The translations under genes and the position numbers were made by a program. Under the pieces are notes generated by a model. It saw only the letters and a program-made list of their open reading frames with translations, was not told the origin of the DNA and made no database searches. A stretch of 50,883 nucleotides of DNA from the NCBI GenBank assembly GCA_964393535.1, contig CAYMUC010000008.1:1-50883 (forward strand). The letters are read 5' to 3'. Below, in pieces: positions 1-6,782 of this stretch (positions within the stretch are counted from its first letter, which is position 1; each line of letters starts with the position of its first letter). Source of the DNA: CAYMUC01 sp964393535. GTDB taxonomy: Bacteria > Actinomycetota > Acidimicrobiia > Acidimicrobiales > Ilumatobacteraceae.

Positions 1-88
1 CCGTCGAAGCCTGCTCCGCGTCTCGTATCATCTGGTTGTTCGGTGAAAAATGCGCGGAATCATCCGCGTGCTAAGCCCCGAACGTCCC

Positions 89-164
89 GCTCCCGTAGCT
101 CAGTGGATAGAGCGTCGGTTTCCTAAACCGTGCGTCGCAGGTTCGAGTCCTGCCGGGGGCGCCA
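89..164 (+). tRNA. tRNA-Arg (anticodon CCU), CCA encoded
   Basis: The region folds as a complete cloverleaf. The acceptor is GCTCCCG (89-95) against CGGGGGC (154-160), with G161 as discriminator and an encoded CCA at 162-164. The D stem is GCTC/GAGC, and the T arm is GCAGG-TTCGAGT-CCTGC (137-153). The anticodon loop TTCCTAA (120-126) places CCT at 122-124, so it reads AGG (arginine). The first pair of the anticodon stem (T115/T131) is mismatched; the other four pairs are good. A small hairpin (CGCGGA-ATCA-TCCGCG, 53-68) lies just upstream. Positions 1-88 hold no gene that I can support. The 3' end is followed by a transposase remnant, and tRNA 3' ends are common integration sites. Confidence 0.96.
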
Positions 165-619
165 GCAGACATACCGCTCAGGCCAACGCAGCAACTCCCC
201 CGAACCCCAGCGCCATGTCGATCAATCTCTGGTGGGTCCCGCTAACGAGGCGCACCGCAACACCGATGGCCAGCGTCGATCGGAGTTCACCGACCGAGGA
301 ACTTGCAGGCCAAGCGCCGAGAACCACGTCGACGACGACGCCACCGTCATGCGCAAAATCCCGAACCGCTCAGCGCTCTGGGTCTTCGGGACTCCCTCTG
401 CCGCCAATCTCCGGAGCAACGCCCAATCCTCCAAAGGGATCACTCTCCAATCTTCGAGTGCTCACTTTTGAGTGTCGCTACTGACCAGATTCCGACCGTC
501 GTCGAGGGTGGGCAGTGCCGCACAGGCACGCTTTGCCGTATCCGGGGAGATGGCCTGGGCACGGTTGCCGGGTTCATGGTCCCGACGGCCATCTCGACGA
601 GGAGTCGCACACTTCGCGC
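165..619. other. Gene-poor stretch with mobile-element debris
   Basis: Between the tRNA and the nucleotidyltransferase no intact gene is convincing. The only recognisable coding trace is the IS21-type remnant at 339-443, annotated separately. Just upstream of that remnant on the minus strand (about 444-480) are short GAGTG/CACTC motifs in both orientations, which could be what is left of an IS end. I did not find a matching right end or target duplication. The overlapping open frames on the plus strand have no recognisable protein content. Confidence 0.6.
339..443 (-). pseudogene. istA: IS21-family transposase (IstA) N-terminal remnant
   Basis: Starting from a GTG at 443 and reading leftward, the first 35 residues begin MIPLEDWALLRRLAAEGVPK and continue to about MTVA. 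This matches the start of IS21-family IstA transposases, which open with a LEDWALIRRL-type helix and a helix-turn-helix ending in GISRTTV. After that point the reading frame continues only to 222 with unrelated residues and a stop, whereas intact IstA proteins are several hundred residues long with an integrase-type catalytic core. No IstB ATPase is present nearby. It is therefore a truncated, non-functional fragment. The family match rests on memory of the motif, not on a search. Confidence 0.7.
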
Positions 620-1219
620 GTGGACCTCGATGGCTGTTTGGCCGACCGCGGGACCGCGGCCCTGCGTGCTGCAGGCGCCCACTTTGCGCTGGTGTTCGGC
701 AGCACCGCCCGGGGCGAGGTGCGCGCAGGTCCCGATCTGGACGTCGCGGCCTGGTGGTCATCGGACCCCCCGCATTCCTGGGAGCTCCAACTGCCAACCG
801 GCGTCGACCTCGTGGTGCTGCACCGCCTTCCGCTGGAACTCGCCGGGCGGATCGCACCGGAAGGTGTGGTCCTGTTCGACGACGACCCACCGGCGCGTGT
901 TCACTGGGTGGCCGACACCCGAACGCTCTGGCTGGACGAACGGGGGCGGTTCGAGACCGCACCGGCCGGCTCGGCGAAGCCGTTGGCATGCCGACTGGGT
1001 AGCGCGGTCCGCTGTGGCTCGACGGTGCCATCATGTCGGTCACTCCAGCGTGGCGTAGGCGCCGGCGCTTCCACTGCCGGTAAGGCCCCGCACCTCGCGC
1101 ACAGCGGCGTCCAGATGGGTGAGGTACTCGTCGACGACCGCCGCAGTGCCGGCGCAGACCGTGGCGTGCAGCGAGTCGGGCGGGTACTGGCGTCCGTGGT
1201 ACCAGCCGCGCCGTGCTAG
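620..1219 (+). CDS. MNT-type nucleotidyltransferase domain protein, C-terminus uncertain
   Basis: The N-terminal 110 residues carry the minimal nucleotidyltransferase signature: a G-S-T-A-R-G-E run at 27-33 followed by D39-L-D41, the GSx(n)DxD metal-binding motif. Proteins like this are often antitoxins (MntA) paired with a HEPN RNase, or small DNA polymerase beta-like enzymes. No HEPN partner is next to it. I chose the GTG at 620, which begins just before the fold; AGGAG lies 15 bases upstream. The frame runs on to 1219, but its last 180 bases overlap the convergent decarboxylase gene. A shift by one frame within the G-run near 942-947 would give a stop at 1002, leaving a normal gap. It could be a frameshifted gene or one with an extended tail. 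It lies next to IS debris. Confidence 0.55.
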   Translation: MDLDGCLADRGTAALRAAGAHFALVFGSTARGEVRAGPDLDVAAWWSSDPPHSWELQLPTGVDLVVLHRLPLELAGRIAPEGVVLFDDDPPARVHWVADTRTLWLDERGRFETAPAGSAKPLACRLGSAVRCGSTVPSCRSLQRGVGAGASTAGKAPHLAHSGVQMGEVLVDDRRSAGADRGVQRVGRVLASVVPAAPC

Positions 1220-2293
1220 CGCATCGCCCAGGGCGAAGGGGGCGACGGGCTTCGGCGAAGCCGGGTCGGCGGCCATGGCCAGCAGATGGAACCGGCTGGG
1301 GCCGAGTACCTGCAGCCCGTCGATCGAGTCGATGGCGGCCCGCATGCGGTCGGCGGCGGCCAGCGTGGTGGCCGTGAGCGCCCGGTAACCGTCGAGTCCG
1401 AGATGCTGCATGACCGCCCACGCCGCCGCCATGGGCGCCCCTGACCGACTGCCCTGCAGGTTGGGCGTGGCGTACAGGCCTCCCAACCAACCGTCGAAGG
1501 TGAAGGTCTGGTGGCGGCGCAGTTCCCTGCTGCGATACACGATCACCGACGCGCCCTTGGGGGCGTAGCCGAGTTTGTGCAGGTCGGCCGACACGCTGGT
1601 CACCCCCGGCACCCGGAAGTCCCACGGGGGCACGTCCATCCCGTTCATCTCGGCGAAGGGCAGCACAAACCCGCCCATGCAGGCGTCCACGTGACAGCTG
1701 GCGCCCACGCGGGCGGCCAGTTCGGCGATGGCGGGGACAGGATCGACGACTCCCTGCGGGTACTGAGGTGCGCTGGCCACCACCAACGCCGTGTGGGGCG
1801 TGACCAGTGCCGCCATGGCGTCCACGTCGGCGGTGAAGTCGTGGCGCACCGGCGCCAGGCGAACCTCGAGGCCGAACATGTCGGCCGCCTTGTGGAACGC
1901 CGCGTGGGCGCTGGCGGCCAACACCATCTGCGGAGTAGTGACACCGCGTTCGACCGTGGCGCGCTGACGAGCGGCCAGCACGGCGCACAAGATCGACTCC
2001 GTACCGCCGCTGGTCATGAAGCCGGCGGCCGTCTCGCCGCCGTGCAGCAACGCCGCCGTCCAGCCGACGACCTCGGCCTGGATCTCTCCCAGCGACGGGA
2101 ACGCCTGGGTGTTGAGTGCGTTCTCGTGGAGGTACATGGCGGCGGCTCGCTGGGCCACCTCGTGCACCGAGGGGCCACCGTCGAAGGCCAAGGCGAAGGC
2201 CCGACCGTCGCGCCAGCGCACGTCGCGTGACCGTTTGGCGGCCAGATCGTCGAGCACATCGTCGACCGAACGACCACCTGCGCACAGTTCCAT
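1040..2293 (-). CDS. Group II PLP-dependent decarboxylase / sphingosine-1-phosphate lyase-like
   Basis: This 417-residue enzyme belongs to fold-type I PLP enzymes of the group II decarboxylase class. Visible landmarks are TSGGTESI at about 94-101 (phosphate-binding region), H201-V-D203 (the aspartate that contacts the pyridine nitrogen) and SADLHK with Lys240 as Schiff-base lysine, followed by LGYAPKG. The length and the spacing resemble sphinganine-1-phosphate aldolase-like proteins of bacteria more than the classical glutamate decarboxylase. The substrate cannot be read from the sequence. The start was put at ATG 2293 because the open frame upstream lacks family residues and would run into the divergent collagen-like gene 58 bases away. 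Confidence 0.83.
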   Translation of the reverse strand: MELCAGGRSVDDVLDDLAAKRSRDVRWRDGRAFALAFDGGPSVHEVAQRAAAMYLHENALNTQAFPSLGEIQAEVVGWTAALLHGGETAAGFMTSGGTESILCAVLAARQRATVERGVTTPQMVLAASAHAAFHKAADMFGLEVRLAPVRHDFTADVDAMAALVTPHTALVVASAPQYPQGVVDPVPAIAELAARVGASCHVDACMGGFVLPFAEMNGMDVPPWDFRVPGVTSVSADLHKLGYAPKGASVIVYRSRELRRHQTFTFDGWLGGLYATPNLQGSRSGAPMAAAWAVMQHLGLDGYRALTATTLAAADRMRAAIDSIDGLQVLGPSRFHLLAMAADPASPKPVAPFALGDALARRGWYHGRQYPPDSLHATVCAGTAAVVDEYLTHLDAAVREVRGLTGSGSAGAYATLE

Positions 2294-2351
2294 CGCCTCA
2301 GTCTGGCGGGCGCGAACGACCCTGACGGGGCACGACGGGGTGGGGGATACG

Positions 2352-3332
2352 GTGCGCGCCGTGCCTGGACCTGCCGTGAGCCGGGTGTTCTCGTTCTCCA
2401 ATCTTCTGGCAGCGGTGGTGGTCACGGCGGTGTTCGCAGCCGGCTATGCCACGGGTCGAGGTGATCGCGCCACCGGTGTCGAGGTGACCGTCAGCGGCGT
2501 GCCCGGTGAGGTCGGACCGCAGGGAGAGCCGGGTGAGCAGGGCGAGCAGGGGGAGCCGGGTGAGCCCGGGCCGCAGGGTGAACAAGGGCCACAGGGCGAG
2601 CCAGGACCACGAGGCCAGCGCGGCCACCAGGGCGAACAAGGTTCCGTGGGTCCCGAAGGTCCTCCAGGTGTTCCGGGATCACCTGGGGTAGCGGGGTCGC
2701 CTGGTGCGCCCGGTCCCACGGGTGCCCCAGGCGAGCAGGGTCTCATGGGTCCAGCGGGACCCACTGGCGCCATGGGCGCACCGGGGCCGATCGGTTCCCC
2801 AGGTACTCCGGGCGAGCAAGGTCCGATAGGCCTTCAGGGGCCTGCCGGCCCGCAGGGCCCGGCCGGTCCACCCGCGGCACCATTGGCCTATGGCTCGTTC
2901 ATCGACACGACCGACCAGACCAACTCGGTGCCCAACGTGGCCCGAGCGATCCGCTTCAACTCGACCATCGCCGCGCAGGGTGTGCGCATGGTCGACGGGT
3001 CCAAGATCACCGTCGACGCATCCGGCGTCTACAACCTCCAGTTCTCGGCCGAGGTGTTCAAGACCACCGCCGGTCTCGACACCGTTGACATATGGTTCGC
3101 CGTCAACGGCGTGTACGAACCCATGAGCAACGGGCGGATCACCGCAAGCGATCGCAACAGTGCCAGTGTCGCCTCGTGGGACATCATGCTGCCGATGGAG
3201 GCGGGGGATTACGTCGAGCTGTACTGGTCGTCGGCCGACACCACACTGTTGTTCCCTACGGTGACGGGCCTCACCAATCCAGATCGCCCGGGCATCCCGT
3301 CGGTCATCCTCACCGTGCAGCAGGTGGCCTGA
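2352..3332 (+). CDS. Membrane-anchored collagen-like protein with C1q/BclA-like C-terminal domain
   Basis: The 326-residue protein has three parts. Residues 1-17 are a short N-terminus, followed by one hydrophobic segment (about 18-34, LLAAVVVTAVFAAGYAT) that acts as signal anchor. Residues 49-174 are 42 uninterrupted Gly-X-Y triplets rich in GPQ, GEQ, GEP and GPA, a true collagen-like triple-helix sequence. Residues 175-326 form a beta-rich globular domain with the look of C1q/TNF or BclA C-terminal trimerisation domains (ending in VILTVQQVA). It is probably a trimeric surface stalk. GTG at 2352 was chosen because it follows a GGGGGATAC stretch and precedes the anchor; GTGs at 2361 and 2376 are alternatives. 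It overlaps the convergent dehydrogenase gene by 23 bases. Confidence 0.87.
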   Translation: MRAVPGPAVSRVFSFSNLLAAVVVTAVFAAGYATGRGDRATGVEVTVSGVPGEVGPQGEPGEQGEQGEPGEPGPQGEQGPQGEPGPRGQRGHQGEQGSVGPEGPPGVPGSPGVAGSPGAPGPTGAPGEQGLMGPAGPTGAMGAPGPIGSPGTPGEQGPIGLQGPAGPQGPAGPPAAPLAYGSFIDTTDQTNSVPNVARAIRFNSTIAAQGVRMVDGSKITVDASGVYNLQFSAEVFKTTAGLDTVDIWFAVNGVYEPMSNGRITASDRNSASVASWDIMLPMEAGDYVELYWSSADTTLLFPTVTGLTNPDRPGIPSVILTVQQVA

Positions 3333-4653
3333 CGGCGATCATCGGATCGGCTGCCGACACGGTGACCGTTGCGGTCGCTCGCTGCATCTCGACCTCGAGG
3401 GGGCCGACTGCGCCGTCGAAGGAGGCGGCCGATCCCGGTTCGATCTCGAGGTAGTCGGTGGGCAACCCCATGACATCGAGCAGGGCGATGAACGGTTCAG
3501 GGTCCAACTGCTCCACGTTCACCCTGGTGCCGGGGTCCCAGGTGCCGTCGGCGACGAGCAGTGCCGCCGCCACCGGCGGTACGCCAGCGGTGTAACTGAT
3601 GCCCTGCGAACCCACCTCGGCGTATGCCTCTTCGTGGCGGGACACCTGGTAGATGAACATCTCACGGGGCTGACCGTCCTTGACGCCCTTGACCACGTTC
3701 CCGATACAGGTGGTTCCCGTGTAGCTGGGAGCCAGGCTCTGGGGGTCGGGCAGCAGGGCCTTCACCACCTTGAGCGGTACGACCTCTTGGCCGTTGGCGA
3801 GCGTGACCGGTTCGTGCCCCAGCAGGCCCAGTGTGCGCAGCACGGTGAACACGTTGATGTAGTGGTCACCGAAGCCCATCCAGAACCGGATGCTGTTGGC
3901 ATCGATATAGCGCGACAGCGAGTGCAGTTCGTCGTGCCCGTTCAGGTACACGGGTTGTTCACCGGCCACGGGGAAGTTCCACACCCGCTTCACCGCGTGA
4001 GTGGGGTACTCCTTCCACTGGCGGTCGATCCACGTCCACACCTTCACGAACTCTCGGAAGTTGATTTCGGGATCGAAGTTGGTGGCGAAGTAGCGACCGT
4101 GACGACCGGCGTTGATGTCGAGTATGTCGATGGTGTCGATGGTGTCGAAGTGTCTCTTGGCCGCCAACGCGCAATAGGCGTTCACAACACCCGGATCGAA
4201 GCCCGCACCGAGGATGGCGGTGACGCCGGCGTCGGCACAGCGTTGGGCCTGCGGCCACTCGTAGTTGGCGTACCACGGCGGGTCCTCGCACACCTTGTCG
4301 GGATCCTCGTGGATGGCGGTGTCGAGGTAGGCGGCACCGGTGGCCAGACACGCCTCCAACACCGCCATGTTCACGAAGGCCTGCGCCAGGTTGATCACGA
4401 TCTGGCTGTTGGTCTCGCGAATGAGCGCGGCGGTGGCGTCGACGTCGAGGGCGTCCACCTGGCGGGCGGTCACGGACTTCGAGGCGTCCTTCACATGGCC
4501 CATCTCACGAACGCTGTCCACGATGGCCTGGGCTTTGGACAGGGTGCGGCTGGCCACACAGATGTCGCCCAGTCGGTCGTTGTGCATGGCGGCCTTGTGA
4601 GCCGCCACGTGGGCGACGCCTCCGGCGCCGATGATGAGGACGTTCTTCTTCAT
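3310..4653 (-). CDS. Carboxynorspermidine/carboxyspermidine dehydrogenase (saccharopine dehydrogenase family)
   Basis: The 447-residue protein starts with a Rossmann nucleotide-binding loop (VLIIGAGGVAHVAAHKAA). It continues with features of the carboxynorspermidine synthase branch of the saccharopine dehydrogenase family, such as YLDTAIHEDP, GAGFDPGVVNAYCALA and DINAGRHGRYFATNFDPEIN. In this pathway the enzyme condenses aspartate semialdehyde with putrescine or diaminopropane, using NADPH. The product goes to the decarboxylase encoded immediately upstream. ATG 4653 is the start because GGGAGG sits 8 bases before it; the in-frame GTG at 4662 lies inside that ribosome-binding site. The gap to the upstream decarboxylase gene is only 36 bases, so the two are one operon. 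Confidence 0.88.
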   Translation of the reverse strand: MKKNVLIIGAGGVAHVAAHKAAMHNDRLGDICVASRTLSKAQAIVDSVREMGHVKDASKSVTARQVDALDVDATAALIRETNSQIVINLAQAFVNMAVLEACLATGAAYLDTAIHEDPDKVCEDPPWYANYEWPQAQRCADAGVTAILGAGFDPGVVNAYCALAAKRHFDTIDTIDILDINAGRHGRYFATNFDPEINFREFVKVWTWIDRQWKEYPTHAVKRVWNFPVAGEQPVYLNGHDELHSLSRYIDANSIRFWMGFGDHYINVFTVLRTLGLLGHEPVTLANGQEVVPLKVVKALLPDPQSLAPSYTGTTCIGNVVKGVKDGQPREMFIYQVSRHEEAYAEVGSQGISYTAGVPPVAAALLVADGTWDPGTRVNVEQLDPEPFIALLDVMGLPTDYLEIEPGSAASFDGAVGPLEVEMQRATATVTVSAADPMIAVRPPAAR

Positions 4654-4689
4654 GTGCTGCACCTCCCAGGTGACGTGATCGAGGGTTGA

Positions 4690-5793
4690 TCAGGACAGGT
4701 TTCCGGCGAAGTCGCCGAAATCGAAACGACGAAGCATGTCGATGCTGCCGTCGAGGCGACGTAGTGCGATGGCGGGTCGGCTGATGCCGTTGAACCACGA
4801 CGCCTTCACCATGGTGTAGCCGCCGGTGTCGGCGATACGGACCTCGTCCCCCACCGTCAAGGGCGCCGCGACGTTGTGTTCACCGAACGAGTCGCCCGCC
4901 AGGCAGGTGCGTCCGGCGATGATCACTCGATGGTCACCCTTGGGAGGCCACGCCAAGCGGGGGGTGGTGCCGTAGATGAGGTGATCGGGGGTGTGAGCCT
5001 CCACCGAGGCGTCGATGACAGCGACATCGACCTCGTTGTGCACCACGTCGAGCACCGTGGTGACCAGTTCGGTGGTGCCGGTGACGACCGCCTCGCCCGG
5101 CTCGAGGTACACCTGCACCTCGAATCGATCGGCGAACGCCTTCAGCGAAGCGGCGAGTCGCTCGAGGGGATAGGCGGGATTCGTGAACGCGATGCCACCA
5201 CCAAGACTCACCCATGTCATGCGAGCGAGTACGTCGCCAAACCGGTCCCCGATCGTGGTGAGGGAGGCTTCGAGGCTGGCGGCGTCGTCGTTCTCGCAGT
5301 TGAAATGGAACATGAGTCCGCTGACCAGTGGGGCCACATCGTGGAGTTCGGCGGGGTCGATGACGCCCAGGCGTGAGAAACGCCGGGCTGGGTCGGCCAG
5401 ATCGAAGTGCGAGTGGCTGATGCCGGGGTTCACCCGAACGCCCACAATGCGGTGGGCGACGGTGGCGTGGAAGCGTCGGAGTTGAGCGGCCGAGTTGAAG
5501 ATCACCTTGTCGGCGAACGTGGCCACCTCGGCGACCTCGTCGGCTGACCATGCGACGCTGTAGGCGTGGGTCTCCTTACCGAAGCGCTCGTGACCGAGGC
5601 GTGCTTCGTACAACGAACTGCTGGTGGTGCCGTCGAGGTACTCGGCGATGATCGGGAACACGCCCCATGTGGCGAAGCACTTCAGTGCCAGCACCGACTT
5701 GGCACCCGACAAGTCGCGCAGGCGCGCCACGACGGCCAGGTTGGCTCGCAGGCGGGACTCGTCGATGAGGTAGTACGGCGTTGCGTTCGACAG
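4690..5793 (-). CDS. nspC: Carboxynorspermidine decarboxylase, probable non-canonical start
   Basis: This is an alanine-racemase-fold PLP decarboxylase that completes spermidine or norspermidine synthesis by removing CO2 from the carboxylated intermediate. It shows ALK near the N-terminus (the PLP lysine), FHFNCEN, SLGGG and the catalytic CLAGDSFGEH near the C-terminus. The only canonical start in frame is GTG 5730, which would remove the conserved first strand (TPYYLIDESRLRANL). That strand is encoded in frame upstream, before an in-frame stop at 5863-5865, yet this stretch contains no ATG, GTG or TTG. I placed the start at CTG 5793, which gives 367 residues with the PLP lysine at 38, close to the family norm. 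A start at another non-canonical codon or a sequence error is possible. Confidence 0.8.
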   Translation of the reverse strand: MSNATPYYLIDESRLRANLAVVARLRDLSGAKSVLALKCFATWGVFPIIAEYLDGTTSSSLYEARLGHERFGKETHAYSVAWSADEVAEVATFADKVIFNSAAQLRRFHATVAHRIVGVRVNPGISHSHFDLADPARRFSRLGVIDPAELHDVAPLVSGLMFHFNCENDDAASLEASLTTIGDRFGDVLARMTWVSLGGGIAFTNPAYPLERLAASLKAFADRFEVQVYLEPGEAVVTGTTELVTTVLDVVHNEVDVAVIDASVEAHTPDHLIYGTTPRLAWPPKGDHRVIIAGRTCLAGDSFGEHNVAAPLTVGDEVRIADTGGYTMVKASWFNGISRPAIALRRLDGSIDMLRRFDFGDFAGNLS

Positions 5794-5891
5794 AACGAGC
5801 GATGCTAGCGATGCGATGCGTCGGCCCCACCGGTGCGCTGGCGTCGGGGTGCCGGGACACGGTCACTCTGTGGCCGGTACGGTCCACAGTC

Positions 5892-6782
5892 GTGCAGTCC
5901 GTCATCGAGGTCTGCGACCTGGTGAAGCGATTCGGGTCGACCGTGGCACTCGAGGGAATGACACTGACCGTGCAACCCGGCGAAGTACACGGGTTCGTGG
6001 GGCCGAACGGCTCGGGCAAGACCGTCACCATCCGTATCGTCCTGGGCCTGTTGCGCCACGACTCGGGATCGGTGAGTTTGTTCGGAGGCGAGCCATGGGC
6101 CGACGCTGTGGATCTCCATCGGCGACTCGCCTACGTGCCTGGCGACACGAACCTGTGGCCCAATCTCACCGGCGGCGAGATCATCGATCTGCTGGGAGAT
6201 CTACGAGGCGGGCTGGACCCGACGCGTCGAAGCGAACTCATCGAACGTTTCGACCTCGACCCTCGCACCAAAGCCCGCAACTACTCGAAAGGCAACCGGC
6301 AGAAAGTGGCCCTGGTGGCTGCTCTCGCATCCGACGCCGAGTTGCTGATCCTCGATGAACCGAGTTCGGGCTTGGACCCCTTGATGGAGTCGGTGTTCCA
6401 GCAGTGCATCGTCGAGGCGCGCAACCGTGGTTGCACGGTGCTGCTCTCCAGTCACATCCTGGCCGAAGTGGAACGCCTGTGCGACCGGGTGACGATCATC
6501 CGCAAGGGACGTGCCGTGCAGAGCGGCAGCCTCGACGAACTGCGCCACCTCACCCGCACGTCGATCACGGCAAGAACGGCCGGGGTGGTGACGGGTCTCG
6601 AGGTGCACCCGGGTGTGCACGATCTGGAGGTCGACAACGGCCTGGTCCGGTTCGCTGTCGACAGTGACGCCCTCGACGACGTGGTGGGACTGTTGCACCG
6701 GTTCCAGTTGCTGGCGCTCACCGCTGCTCCTCCGACGCTGGAGGAGTTGTTCCTGCGTCATTACGGGGACGACTTGCCATGA
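5892..6782 (+). CDS. ABC-2 exporter ATPase subunit
   Basis: The 296-residue ATPase has a Walker A GPNGSGKT at 37-44, the degenerate signature YSKGNRQKV typical of ABC-2 drug and lipid exporters, a Walker B LLILDEPSSGLDP and a switch histidine in SSHILAEVERLCD. The C-terminal 80 residues are the usual accessory domain of this exporter class. GTG 5892 starts directly before the first conserved strand (VIEVCDLVKRFG); the open frame upstream has no family residues. The stop overlaps the permease start in ATGA, so the two are translated together. The roughly 98 bases between this gene and the divergent decarboxylase must hold both promoters. The substrate is unknown. Confidence 0.92.
   Translation: MQSVIEVCDLVKRFGSTVALEGMTLTVQPGEVHGFVGPNGSGKTVTIRIVLGLLRHDSGSVSLFGGEPWADAVDLHRRLAYVPGDTNLWPNLTGGEIIDLLGDLRGGLDPTRRSELIERFDLDPRTKARNYSKGNRQKVALVAALASDAELLILDEPSSGLDPLMESVFQQCIVEARNRGCTVLLSSHILAEVERLCDRVTIIRKGRAVQSGSLDELRHLTRTSITARTAGVVTGLEVHPGVHDLEVDNGLVRFAVDSDALDDVVGLLHRFQLLALTAAPPTLEELFLRHYGDDLP

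Noticed and set aside
462..2285. Arg/Gly-rich long frame on the minus strand covering the nucleotidyltransferase and decarboxylase
   Set aside because: It is out of frame with the clearly conserved decarboxylase on the same strand and shows the arginine-rich composition typical of false high-GC frames.
2500..2880. Tandem DNA repeats suggesting a satellite or CRISPR array
   Set aside because: The repetition follows a nine-base codon pattern for Gly-X-Y with varied third bases. It is the collagen-like coding sequence, and there are no spacers.
5576..6031. Alternative frame through the decarboxylase/ABC divergent region as a small gene
   Set aside because: It has no family residues, overlaps two well-supported genes, and its composition is that of reverse-read ABC ATPase codons.
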